Assembly (NCBI GenBank): GCA_020056205.1
Contig: JAGVIF010000462.1
Span: 1 to 9,503 of the forward strand
Direction: 5' to 3'
Origin: Lentisphaeria bacterium
Lineage (GTDB): Bacteria; Verrucomicrobiota; Lentisphaeria; Victivallales; GWF2-50-93
DNA: 9,503 bases
The notes under the pieces were generated by a model, which was not told where the DNA came from, did no database searches, and worked only from the letters and a program-made list of their open reading frames with translations. Shown here in pieces: positions 1-8,053 of the stretch. The position numbers and the translations under genes are program-made. Within the stretch, counting starts at the first letter, position 1. Each line of letters opens with the position of its first letter.

Positions 1-15
1 GCCCGCGTAGCGGGC
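1..15. repeat. Short GC-rich hairpin downstream of tRNA-Ser
   Basis: GCCCGC and GCGGGC are perfect 6-bp complementary arms around a 3-base loop (GTA). The hairpin lies 24 bases beyond the 3' end of the minus-strand tRNA gene, so it could be the stem of that transcript's terminator. The window ends before any U-tract could be seen, so termination is only an inference. It could equally be the edge of a dispersed palindromic repeat like those near 9000. Confidence 0.35.
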
Positions 16-39
16 GAGCCAATGACTTCATTTCCTAAC

Positions 40-131
40 TGGCGGAGAGGGCGGGATTCGAACCCGCGGAACGGTGTAACCCGTTCGACGGTTTAGCAAA
101 CCGTTCCTTTCGACCGCTCAGGCACCTCTCC
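40..131 (-). tRNA. tRNA-Ser, anticodon GCU
   Basis: This is a class II tRNA of 92 nt including an encoded 3' CCA. It decodes AGC and AGU serine codons. The 7-bp acceptor stem GGAGAGG/CCTCTCC is perfect, and the discriminator base is G, as expected for serine. The anticodon loop TTGCTAA places anticodon GCT at bases 95-97. A long variable arm with stem GAACGG/CCGTTC and loop GTTACA marks the serine/leucine/tyrosine class. The T arm carries the standard GTTCGAATC loop region. CCA is templated at 40-42. The gene follows the DUF2156 gene on the same strand after a 76-base gap that contains a promoter, so it is probably transcribed independently. Confidence 0.97.
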
Positions 132-162
132 GTAAAGAAGGGACAAAAAAATAAGGGAAGCG

Positions 163-190
163 AATATAAGTCTTTTATTTGCGGATTCAA
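163..190 (-). promoter_or_regulatory. Putative sigma-70 promoter of tRNA-Ser
   Basis: Read on the minus strand, a -35 box TTGAAT (185-190, four of six consensus bases) and a -10 box TATATT (163-168, five of six) are separated by 16 bases. The predicted start near base 156 would leave a leader of about 25 bases before the mature tRNA. The bases just after the -10 (CGCTTCCC) are GC-rich, as is common at stringently controlled stable-RNA promoters. This is pattern matching only. Confidence 0.55.
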
Positions 191-207
191 ATTCAGTTTT
201 TTGAATG

Positions 208-1104
208 TCAGGTCTTATAGAGTATAAGTTTGAGTGTTTTTCCTCCGAGCATCATTTCCGGCTGGTATGAGCTTTTTGCCCAGCGCAGTCCGGGAATTCC
301 GATGTCCTGCTCACGGTTTATAAAGAGACATTTATTCCGGAGAAATTTTGCCGTTTCCCAGTTTATGATTTGGGCGGCGCCTTTGATTTCCCTGTCTGAT
401 TTTTCAAAATGGACTATGAATGTTTCCGCATTTTGGCGGTAGAAGACGGAGAACGCGCAGATTTTATTTTCCGCGAAAATCGCAAGTCCGTCAAGTCCGA
501 TTTGCCCGAAGTTTTTGAAAGCCTCCCCCATCGCCGATGTTTCGTGAATTATTCCTATATGCTCACAGGTCTTTGTCTCGCGCCATTTTTTTGCGAGGGA
601 GAAACAGTCGTTGAAGATTTCCGGCGAAATTTTTTCGCATCTGTATGAAGGGTGGTTTCCGGAAAATTGAGAGATTAGATTTTTCTTTTTTGCGAGTTTT
701 GATCCCTCTAGGGAGACAAGTTTTTCCGTCCGATAGATGTAGTCGCGGAAGCCTTCATCTTCCTCGACGGAAAAAAAATCAGCGAGTTCGGGGTTTGACG
801 CGATATATTCGTCATCCGCGTGGGCGACGGAGAAATTTTCAGGGTTCACGGAAAATAATTTTGGGAACCTAGCAAGGGTTGCGGGGGGTGGTTTTTGTCC
901 CGGCGGCATAAGCAGGGTGTTATCGTGTTCGGAATAGAAATACACGACACCGTCAACTTCAGCCCATTTGTTGATATATATTTTTCCCCAGATAAGGAGG
1001 TTTGAGAAAGAATATTCGCAGGATAAGCCGGAACGAAAAGAGATTGTTTGAACTATTTTTTCCTTGTCTTCGATAGAGACCAGTTTTAATAAAGGTTTAT
1101 TCAT
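208..1104 (-). CDS. DUF2156 / phosphatidylglycerol lysyltransferase C-terminal domain protein
   Basis: This 298-aa protein is a stand-alone LPG-synthase C-terminal (DUF2156) domain, a tandem GNAT-like fold. The N-terminal half has the family's E-Y-S-F-x-N-L-x-I-W signature (residues 30-39) and an aromatic/acidic segment DYIYRTEKLVSLEGSKLAKKK (121-141) ending in the family's K-K-x-N-x-I element. The C-terminal half has H-F-E-K-S-D (232-237), G-A-A-Q-I-I-N (242-248) and NREQDIGIPGLRWAKSSYQP (263-282), a strong match to the family's NREQD..GLR.AK.SY.P motif. In MprF-type enzymes this domain moves an amino acid from aminoacyl-tRNA to a lipid. Here there are no membrane segments, and the acceptor is unknown. 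The ATG lies inside the last codons of the upstream GNAT gene (8-base overlap), with only a weak A-rich AGAAG ribosome site, so it is probably translationally coupled. Confidence 0.9.
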   Translation of the reverse strand: MNKPLLKLVSIEDKEKIVQTISFRSGLSCEYSFSNLLIWGKIYINKWAEVDGVVYFYSEHDNTLLMPPGQKPPPATLARFPKLFSVNPENFSVAHADDEYIASNPELADFFSVEEDEGFRDYIYRTEKLVSLEGSKLAKKKNLISQFSGNHPSYRCEKISPEIFNDCFSLAKKWRETKTCEHIGIIHETSAMGEAFKNFGQIGLDGLAIFAENKICAFSVFYRQNAETFIVHFEKSDREIKGAAQIINWETAKFLRNKCLFINREQDIGIPGLRWAKSSYQPEMMLGGKTLKLILYKT

Positions 1105-1561
1105 TTTTCTTCTTTTTGTTTTGCGGATTTGTTTTTCCCTTCCATATCATTGGGGTGTGCCCTTTCATACGCGCGAAGCCGTTTTTTGAATGGAAGTTTT
1201 CAGTGTTGGGCTCGGCGACAAGCGCGATCCAGTCAACTCCGTTTTTTTTAAGATATTCTGTCAGCAATAGAATTATTTTCTTTCCTATTCCTTGTCCGCG
1301 GAAGGAACTGTGCACGACTACGTCCTGTATATAGGCGTCACTGCAGCCGTCGGAAAGCGCTCGTCCCATTCCCACCATTCTTCCTTTGTCGAACGCTCCG
1401 ACGAAGCAGAATGACCCCTTCACGGCCTTGTTGATGAATGAAGTTTTTTCATCGTATCCGGCTTCCCACCATCCGGCGTCAACGTAAAGCGCCCTGAAGT
1501 CTCTCACGCTGACGCGGGAGACTTTTCTGACAAGGATTGAACTGGTGTATTTATTTTGCAA
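1097..1561 (-). CDS. GNAT family N-acetyltransferase
   Basis: This 154-aa protein has the GNAT acetyl-CoA fold. Motif A is IQDVVVHSSFRGQGIGKKI (78-96), with the pyrophosphate-binding R-G-Q-G-I-G loop at 88-93. Motif B is NFHSKNGFARM (122-132), with the typical N-G-F. The central GRMVGMGRALSD strand (60-71) is also typical. The substrate cannot be read from sequence; small-molecule and protein amines are both possible. The lysine-rich tail (KKKK, 149-152) is unusual. The start is TTG at 1559-1561, 11 bases inside the end of mod. It is supported by AAGGTGA (1571-1577), 9 bases upstream. The first alternative, a GTG at residue 19, would cut into the domain. The stop overlaps the next gene. Confidence 0.9.
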   Translation of the reverse strand: MQNKYTSSILVRKVSRVSVRDFRALYVDAGWWEAGYDEKTSFINKAVKGSFCFVGAFDKGRMVGMGRALSDGCSDAYIQDVVVHSSFRGQGIGKKIILLLTEYLKKNGVDWIALVAEPNTENFHSKNGFARMKGHTPMIWKGKTNPQNKKKKNE

Positions 1562-3659
1562 ATTTTGAAATCACCTTAATTTGTTGAACGCTTTCATCTC
1601 CACATATATTGCGAATCTTTATTCTGATTGGTTTCTTGGGGCTGGAAATCCTGCCGTCCCAGAAATCCTTGGTCTTCTTTCCATTGCGAATGACATAGCC
1701 TTTCTTGTCAATCTTTATCTCGGAATCGCTTTTCCAAGCTCCTTCATTGTTAGAACAATTCAGACTTACGAGTTCTATGAGTTCAAGACCGGTTTCACTG
1801 ATTTTAATCGGAGTGAATTTGGAATTAATCTTTTTCCCGTTGCCATTTCTATTGGAACCGTTTTCGGCTTCCGCATCAGCGTCATCATTTTCCTCGTCCT
1901 GTTCATCTCCCACCTTTTCAAGAAGATTCTCTCCAACTTTCTGAAGCTCATGTTTCTGATTATACTCGCCAATTTTCTGTATAAGACGATCGCTGGTGAA
2001 GGATTTGAATTCAATGACATGTTCCTTGCCTGATTTTTTCATCTCGTATTCCGCAATATCCTCGACAATGACATCGTCAAGAATCTCCTTGAGGTCGCGG
2101 AGTTCAACTTCAAATTCCGTGGGATTGTTGTCTTTTATGAAATCCTTCAGCTCTTTTTCATCTTCGATATCAACATAGAAAACAACCACTTTCTTGACAC
2201 TGTCCGGCAATTCCGGCATAGCGATATTCAAAATGCGGTTCATAAGCGGGACATCGAGAATTTTTGTGCTGTGGTCAAGGAGATTGGGAATATAGACGGG
2301 AACAAGCCCAAGCTTGCTGTCGTTAATCGCGCCTTCCCAGAAACTGTCAAGAGAGTCCTCGTTTTTCAGACCGACTATGAGAGTTTTAAGCTTGTCCATT
2401 GTCTGGACAGGGTTCCGAAAGAGGGAGACCCCGTCCTTGACATCATGGATATCGAATTCCGCACCGGTGGAAACAAGCCTGTCCCGCACAGTCTGGATGC
2501 TGTTTATTCCAACATCAACGTGGATGAATTTCCTTTTGAGATCATTTGCGGCTTTCGCAGTGACCCCGCTTCCCCCAAAAAAATCTGCAACGATCATGCC
2601 TTCATCGGAGGAGGCTTTGATAATGCGTTCGAGAAGATCCGGATTTTTTTCTGTAGTATAATCGTGTTCGAACGTGTAAGCCTGCAGGTCGTCCCAAAGG
2701 CTATCACATATCATTTCGTCAGAGGCATCTATTTTATATTCCGGCTTACCACTGCTTGGATTAGGGCGTAATTTTTCATCCTTGATCCATTGCTGGGCAA
2801 TTTCATACGAGCGCATCCAATGTCGACCAGCAGGCGGTTTTTTCCCGAAAAGATCATAATCCATTCCAGTCCTTATTTCAGGAGCATCAAAGGCATGCCA
2901 TCTTTCTTCCTTCGCTGCTGGTTTCGAAGGCGGAAGAATTAGCACATCTTCAGACTTTACATATAGATAAATCGAATCAGTTGCGACATTTAGGGATTTA
3001 ACTTTCTCATTTTCCCTTATGCTTTTCTTCACACGCCTGACAATAATTTCATTCCTGAAATTATCCTCTCCGAAAACTTCATCCATGAGAATTTTGACAT
3101 AGTGGCCGATATGCCAGTCGAGGTGGACGTAGATGCTTGCGTTCTCGCTCATTACAGATTTGATGGCTACAAGATTTTCGAACATCCAGTTGAGGTAGTC
3201 TTCCTTGTTCCAGATGTCACCGTACATTTTTTCCTCGAAGGAGCGGAGTCCCTCGATGTCAATCCCTCCGTTCTGGTCTTCATTTCCATTGGCGAGATAT
3301 TCTTCCATTCCTTCCGCTATTTTTCTGGCAATTTCCGGATTACGGCGCAGATAGACTTTCTTCGCGTAATCCGCACCGCTGGCGAATGGAGGATCTATAT
3401 AGACAAGATCAATTTCCACCCCTTTGTCTTTTAGATAAGCACAGGCTGAAAGGCATTCCCCCCGGATAATCATGTTTTCCGGTTTATTGCCTACGCTTTC
3501 AATCTTTTCAAGCTCATAGCGCGGCATTCCCCGCTTGATGCGTTCCTGGGCTTTTTCATCGTCCCTGTACCGCAAGGCGCGCCGTGATCTTGTGAAATTG
3601 TTGAGTATCGCCTGCCCTTCGACGGTGTTTGGATAGTATGGGACATATTTTACCGGCAT
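1551..3659 (-). CDS. mod: Type III restriction-modification DNA methyltransferase subunit (Mod), adenine-specific
   Basis: This 702-aa protein is the modification subunit of a type III system. It transfers a methyl group from S-adenosylmethionine to adenine in an asymmetric DNA site and gives the Res partner its sequence specificity. Catalytic motif IV, DPPF (89-92, in VYIDPPFASG), precedes the AdoMet-binding motif I, DFFGGSG (359-365). This is the beta-class order, and the target-recognition region lies between (about 190-320). The family's EKNPDLLERIIKASS segment (337-351) leads into motif I. The C-terminal third (about 410-702) has no motif I recognise and is likely where Res docks. It contains a low-complexity acidic linker (about 584-600) followed by a GSNRNGNGKK stretch. 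Length is close to known Mod proteins. The start is fixed by AAGGAG 6 bases upstream, inside the end of res. Confidence 0.93.
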   Translation of the reverse strand: MPVKYVPYYPNTVEGQAILNNFTRSRRALRYRDDEKAQERIKRGMPRYELEKIESVGNKPENMIIRGECLSACAYLKDKGVEIDLVYIDPPFASGADYAKKVYLRRNPEIARKIAEGMEEYLANGNEDQNGGIDIEGLRSFEEKMYGDIWNKEDYLNWMFENLVAIKSVMSENASIYVHLDWHIGHYVKILMDEVFGEDNFRNEIIVRRVKKSIRENEKVKSLNVATDSIYLYVKSEDVLILPPSKPAAKEERWHAFDAPEIRTGMDYDLFGKKPPAGRHWMRSYEIAQQWIKDEKLRPNPSSGKPEYKIDASDEMICDSLWDDLQAYTFEHDYTTEKNPDLLERIIKASSDEGMIVADFFGGSGVTAKAANDLKRKFIHVDVGINSIQTVRDRLVSTGAEFDIHDVKDGVSLFRNPVQTMDKLKTLIVGLKNEDSLDSFWEGAINDSKLGLVPVYIPNLLDHSTKILDVPLMNRILNIAMPELPDSVKKVVVFYVDIEDEKELKDFIKDNNPTEFEVELRDLKEILDDVIVEDIAEYEMKKSGKEHVIEFKSFTSDRLIQKIGEYNQKHELQKVGENLLEKVGDEQDEENDDADAEAENGSNRNGNGKKINSKFTPIKISETGLELIELVSLNCSNNEGAWKSDSEIKIDKKGYVIRNGKKTKDFWDGRISSPKKPIRIKIRNICGDESVQQIKVISKFAK

Positions 3660-3662
3660 AGG

Positions 3663-6542
3663 TTACTCCTTGAAAAATTTGATTATTGTTCTGCTCAATT
3701 TTGCGATGTTATCTCCCATCGTTTCCGAATCCGGGAGATAAAGATAGTCGAATTTATCATATCCGAACTTCTCGTTGTTCTTACTGATAAAATCAGATTC
3801 TATAAACTGCCTCCTGAGGATGAAACTTTTCTGTTCGGCATATCCTGAACCCTTTGTCTCAATTATCAGGATCTTATGGATTCCCTCGTTTTTTCTTTTT
3901 ATCAACAGGAAATCTGGAGTATATCGTCCGATGAACTTCAAGGAATTCCTGTTTTTTGCATAACAGAGAATCTGGAAATCGGTCAAATGCCGGTCTCCAT
4001 TGTAATAGAGTTCAAGCTTATCTGAAATGATTTCATCCAGTTTCAATGCCTCCTTGAGAAAGTTCAGTTCAAAAGCACTCTGCGCGAAATCGTAAGGGAG
4101 ATAATGAAACGTCCTGTCCTTGTCGTGAACCGCCGGATTAAGAGACGGAACAGTCATCATGGATGAGAAAAGAGGATTAACTTTCTTTATCTCTTCGAAT
4201 TTATCAAGAAGTTCCCTGAGAGCTTTTGCCGGATCAGCGCCGGACTTGTCCAGATCGAGTATTTGACATGATGCTTTCTCGTCGGGATAGAGCTTTTCGT
4301 GTTTCTGGACAGGCTTCAAGTTGCCGACGATGAGCATGCTTGCATTTTCCGGAACAAGTTCACTCTCCGTCTTCAACTCCCTCCTGCAATGGAATGCAAG
4401 CCGGACGGCAGTCCTTATCTCCTTCTGTTTGAACACATTGTTAAAAAAACGCGCACTTTCTTTCTCGTAGGTTATCTTATTGAAAATGTACAGAAGGATT
4501 TTTTTGTGTTGGAGCAGCACCTGCAATTCAATTCGATTGAAGCTTTCCTTTGCTATGTTAAATATCCATGTGTTGAAGTCCGCTGTTTCGTTGCCGGAGA
4601 AATAAACATGAGTGACAGTTTCCTTTATGTGCAACAAGTTCCTGTGCTGGATGGACAACGGATTCTGCATCACGGATTCATCGGATAAAATGGTCTTGAG
4701 TTTGTTTTCCGTATCTGGAGATTCTTCGATCACGAGGTCGTTGTATTGGACTTTGAGCTGGTAAAAATTGACTTTCGGCAGTTTCAGATATTCAAGCCTT
4801 GAAACCTGGAGAATAGTTTCAGAGAGTTTGCTCTTATCAAGCCGGTTTATTTCCTCAATGCTGGTCTTCTGTTCCTCTCTAAGCTGATTGTTCAGTTTTT
4901 CAGCATTGAATTCATTCAGCCATATTATGGCGGACTCCTCCATGCCTTTGTCAACCTGCCTGAGGCATCTGCACGAGGTCTGCAATACCATATTTGTCTT
5001 GCAGTCGCCCTGCTGGGAAAGGATGACACCGGTGAGACTGCGGCAATCCCACCCTTCTTTTCCTACTTGGACAAGGAGGATTATCTTTTTTGATCTTCCG
5101 GCTTTGGCGGCGGGAATATCAAGGGAGATGAATTCAAGCTCATTTTCCTTCGGCAGTTTATATTTTTTGTTGCCACGGTGGAATTTCAGTATATCATCCG
5201 GATTTATTTTCATTTCCCCAGTTAGGAATGGAAAAACCTGTGTTTCAAGACGTTCAATTGAACCGCAATAAACCGCAAGCTTGGCACAGCAACCGTTCTG
5301 ATAATATTTTGAACCATATTTTGAGTAGAAATTCTCAACACCCTTTCTTATTGTTTCAATAGGCTCGAAGCCGTAAGCCACCTCAACTTTAGGCTTTTTA
5401 AGAAATTTCTCTATTGCCGTGGACAGGGGATAATAGCAGACAGTATTCGTAATTTGCGACAGTTTGAGGTTCACCGAAGCCGAAACTTCAATTTTCTCCG
5501 CCGGTGAAAGATAAGGGGTGCCGGAATAGCCGCATACGCCGGTAATTGTTCCGCCCTTGCTCCATCTGTTCACAACTTGTCTTAGTTTGATGTCATCTTT
5601 TGCCGCATGATGCACTTCATCTATATGGATGGCAAGATTGGGGATTTTGCCTATTAGATTCCTCAGTTCGTTGGCAAGACGATCCTTCTCATCCTCCGAC
5701 CTTTCTATTAAATCTCCGCTTGCATCAACATCGAGCCTGTCGAGAATGACTTTTTCGGCATTTACTACCATTACCAGTCCCATAAGGCTGTCGAAAGGCT
5801 GGAACTGGGCGATTTTCTGCGCGTTTGGGTTTCTGGCCCTATTGCTTTTCTTGGCGCTTTTAGGTTGATCCATGACTTCAAACTTCAATATCTTTTTGAT
5901 ATTTGAAGCTGCTGGTTCCGGAATAATCCATGTCGGATCGAAATTTTGAATGGTCTTAAGGCTTGGCACTATGGAAGATTTCAGGCCTGAGGGCACTAAG
6001 ATTATGAAGTTATGGGCGAAAACCTTGTTTGTTGGTTCATTCATGGCGAAATATAAATCAAGATAAATAAATGAAGCCATGAGAAACGTCTTACCCGCAC
6101 CCATTGGAAGACTGAAGATGTAGTCAGGATAATCTACAGAATAAAATATTTTTCTGATTATGCGTTCAAAATCAACTTTGTCGGAATTTTCAAGAATGTA
6201 TTTCTCCAGTTCGGGAAACAACGACATGCCGTTTCCATTTTTCGTCCTTGAAAATTCATATAGGGAACGTGCAGATTTATTGCTCTCGAAAATTTTACGG
6301 GTCTTTTGGTTTATATTCAGTTCCGCCAGATTCTCACTCGGAGAAAACAATTCACCAGAAAACAACTTTAAAAGGGGGCGGTTTTCACAGTTCAGTTTGA
6401 GAAACAAATATGTTGTAACCGCATCAATTTGAGCTTCTCTCAACTCCCCCTTGCGCTTTATATAATCAACCAGCGAAAGAACAGGACAATTTTGGGAATT
6501 AAGCCAATTGCTTTTAAGAATATTAATCTGCGAATATATCAT
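3663..6542 (-). CDS. res: Type III restriction enzyme Res subunit (SF2 helicase-nuclease)
   Basis: This 959-aa protein is the ATP-dependent translocase and endonuclease of a type III restriction system. A Q-motif-like segment (LREAQIDAV, 34-42) precedes Walker A PMGAGKT (146-152), the DEVH box (308-311), SGTPY motif III (340-344), GKEGWD motif V (494-499) and QTSCRCLRQ motif VI (521-529). The C-terminal nuclease shows PD (876-877) and E-T-K (895-897) in YTPDFLL...ILIIETKG, a complete PD-(D/E)xK site. Length is typical of Res. The gene starts 13 bases after the nfnB stop with a modest GGGA site, and ends 3 bases before mod. Its last codons (AAG GAG TAA) form the mod ribosome site. Base composition is poorer in G+C than the nfn genes. 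No frameshift or missing motif is seen, so the enzyme is probably functional. Confidence 0.93.
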   Translation of the reverse strand: MIYSQINILKSNWLNSQNCPVLSLVDYIKRKGELREAQIDAVTTYLFLKLNCENRPLLKLFSGELFSPSENLAELNINQKTRKIFESNKSARSLYEFSRTKNGNGMSLFPELEKYILENSDKVDFERIIRKIFYSVDYPDYIFSLPMGAGKTFLMASFIYLDLYFAMNEPTNKVFAHNFIILVPSGLKSSIVPSLKTIQNFDPTWIIPEPAASNIKKILKFEVMDQPKSAKKSNRARNPNAQKIAQFQPFDSLMGLVMVVNAEKVILDRLDVDASGDLIERSEDEKDRLANELRNLIGKIPNLAIHIDEVHHAAKDDIKLRQVVNRWSKGGTITGVCGYSGTPYLSPAEKIEVSASVNLKLSQITNTVCYYPLSTAIEKFLKKPKVEVAYGFEPIETIRKGVENFYSKYGSKYYQNGCCAKLAVYCGSIERLETQVFPFLTGEMKINPDDILKFHRGNKKYKLPKENELEFISLDIPAAKAGRSKKIILLVQVGKEGWDCRSLTGVILSQQGDCKTNMVLQTSCRCLRQVDKGMEESAIIWLNEFNAEKLNNQLREEQKTSIEEINRLDKSKLSETILQVSRLEYLKLPKVNFYQLKVQYNDLVIEESPDTENKLKTILSDESVMQNPLSIQHRNLLHIKETVTHVYFSGNETADFNTWIFNIAKESFNRIELQVLLQHKKILLYIFNKITYEKESARFFNNVFKQKEIRTAVRLAFHCRRELKTESELVPENASMLIVGNLKPVQKHEKLYPDEKASCQILDLDKSGADPAKALRELLDKFEEIKKVNPLFSSMMTVPSLNPAVHDKDRTFHYLPYDFAQSAFELNFLKEALKLDEIISDKLELYYNGDRHLTDFQILCYAKNRNSLKFIGRYTPDFLLIKRKNEGIHKILIIETKGSGYAEQKSFILRRQFIESDFISKNNEKFGYDKFDYLYLPDSETMGDNIAKLSRTIIKFFKE
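3666..3671 (-). promoter_or_regulatory. Ribosome binding site of mod within the res stop region
   Basis: AAGGAG on the minus strand, 6 bases before the mod ATG. The same bases are the last two sense codons of res, so mod translation is expected to be coupled to res termination. It is the strongest Shine-Dalgarno match in the window. Confidence 0.8.
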
Positions 6543-6555
6543 GGCTTTCCCGTTC

Positions 6556-8052
6556 TCATTTTGCGAGAATTTTATTGATTGCTTTTGCGGCTGTTCTTCC
6601 CTGTCCCATGGCGAGTATTACCGTCGCGGCGCCAAGTACTATGTCGCCGCCGGCGTATATTTTATTTATGGAAGTTTTTTGGTTTTCGTCGGTGATTATG
6701 TTGCCCCATTTATTGACGGATAGTCCCTGAGTTGTCTGTTTTATCAGAGGATTTGAGTCGTTGCCGATGGCGACTATCGCGGTGTCCGCTTCCACTATGA
6801 ATTCACTGTTTGTAATTTCGACCGGTCTTCTTCGCCCTGAGGAATCAGGTTCTCCGAGTTCGTAGCGCAGGCATTCAAGTTTGGAGAGTATTCCGTACTC
6901 ATCGCCGATGAATTTTTTCACATTCGTCAGCATATGGAATTGGATGCCCTCTTCTTTCGCGTGGGCGGACTCCTCCGTTCTTGCGGGCATTTCTTTTTCC
7001 GTCCTTCTGTATAAGAGGAGAACTTCTTCCGCTCCGAGCCTGACGGCCGTCCTTGCCGCATCCATCGCCACATTGCCTCCGCCGAGGACAACGACTTTAT
7101 GAGAATTGTATATAGGGGTGTCGGCTTTCGCGTCGTAGGCCTTCATAAGGTTGGCTCTTGTAAGATATTCATTTGCGGAAAAGACACCGACCAGGTTTTC
7201 TCCTTCTATTTCCATGAATTTTGGAAGTCCCGCGCCGGTCCCTATAAACACGGCGTCGAAACCGTCTTTCTCTATGAGGTCCATCAATTTTCTGGTTTTT
7301 CCTATTACAAAGTTTGTTACTATTTTTACTCCCATCGCGGTGAGCGCGTCTATCTCCTGCCGGACAATCTTTTTAGGCAGTCTGAATTCGGGGATTCCGT
7401 AGACCATGACTCCGCCCGGTTTGTGAAAAGCCTCGAAAATTGTTACGGAGTGTCCTTCTCTGCGGAGGTCTGCGGCTACTACAAGTCCTGCCGGACCGCT
7501 GCCTATAATCGCCGCTTTTTTCCCTGTTTCCGGTTTCACCGTCGGGGTCTTCATTGCTCCGGTTTCGCGTCCAATGTCCGCCGCGAAGCGTTCAAGCCTG
7601 CCGATGGAGACGGATTTTTCCGTATCTTTCAATACTTTTCCGACTGTGCATTTTTCCTGGCACTGGGTTTCCTGCGGACAGACTCTTCCGCAGACGGCCG
7701 GGAGGATGTTGTTTTCTTTGATAATGTTTATTGCGGAAGAGAAGTCGCCTTCAGCTATAGCTTTTACGAATCCCGGTATGTTGATTCTAACCGGACAACC
7801 GTCAACGCAGGGGGCATTTTTACATTCAATACAGCGCATTGCCTCGATTTGAGCCTGTTCGGCGGAATATCCGAGCGCGACTTCATTTATATTTTTCCTG
7901 CGTTTTACGGGGTACTGTACCGGCATTAATTGGGGTTCTATCGCAAGACGTTCCTTTGGCGTGAGTTTGCCTTTTGAGGAGAGTTCGGCGAGTTTTTTTT
8001 TGGCCGATTTTGCGATTTCCGCAGGGTCTTGATTTGTTGTTGTCTCGGACAT
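6556..8052 (-). CDS. nfnB: NADH-dependent ferredoxin:NADP+ oxidoreductase subunit B (NfnB; GltD-like / NADPH-dependent glutamate synthase small-subunit homologue)
   Basis: This 498-aa flavoprotein has an N-terminal double [4Fe-4S] domain followed by two dinucleotide-binding folds. Cysteines C74, C77, C82, C86 (CIECKNAPCVDGCP) and C121, C125, C131, C135 form the cluster region. GSGPAG (184-189) binds FAD, GGGNVAMDAARTA (324-336) binds NADP(H), and AGGD (467-470) closes the FAD site. Alone, such proteins are often labelled glutamate synthase small subunit. The upstream partner (next entry) makes the NfnAB / sulfide dehydrogenase SudAB type much more likely: cytoplasmic electron bifurcation between NADPH, NAD+ and ferredoxin. 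No glutamate synthase large subunit is present in the window. The ATG lies one base after the nfnA stop and has AAGGGGAA 5 bases upstream. Confidence 0.92.
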   Translation of the reverse strand: MSETTTNQDPAEIAKSAKKKLAELSSKGKLTPKERLAIEPQLMPVQYPVKRRKNINEVALGYSAEQAQIEAMRCIECKNAPCVDGCPVRINIPGFVKAIAEGDFSSAINIIKENNILPAVCGRVCPQETQCQEKCTVGKVLKDTEKSVSIGRLERFAADIGRETGAMKTPTVKPETGKKAAIIGSGPAGLVVAADLRREGHSVTIFEAFHKPGGVMVYGIPEFRLPKKIVRQEIDALTAMGVKIVTNFVIGKTRKLMDLIEKDGFDAVFIGTGAGLPKFMEIEGENLVGVFSANEYLTRANLMKAYDAKADTPIYNSHKVVVLGGGNVAMDAARTAVRLGAEEVLLLYRRTEKEMPARTEESAHAKEEGIQFHMLTNVKKFIGDEYGILSKLECLRYELGEPDSSGRRRPVEITNSEFIVEADTAIVAIGNDSNPLIKQTTQGLSVNKWGNIITDENQKTSINKIYAGGDIVLGAATVILAMGQGRTAAKAINKILAK

Positions 8053-8053
8053 G

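Noticed and set aside
40..208. tRNA-Ser as an integration site for a mobile element
   Set aside because: tRNA-Ser genes are common attachment sites, but no integrase and no repeated tRNA 3' end is visible anywhere in the window.
7099..7929. A 276-codon open frame on the plus strand
   Set aside because: It lies wholly antisense to nfnB, which has complete family motifs. The antisense translation is rich in F, C, Y and R and shows no recognisable domain, as expected for a shadow frame of a GC-rich gene.
6556..8052. Calling this gene glutamate synthase small subunit (gltD)
   Set aside because: The sequence fits that family, but no large subunit is nearby and the adjacent NfnA-type partner with its D-x4-C-x2-C cluster motif indicates NfnAB/SudAB.
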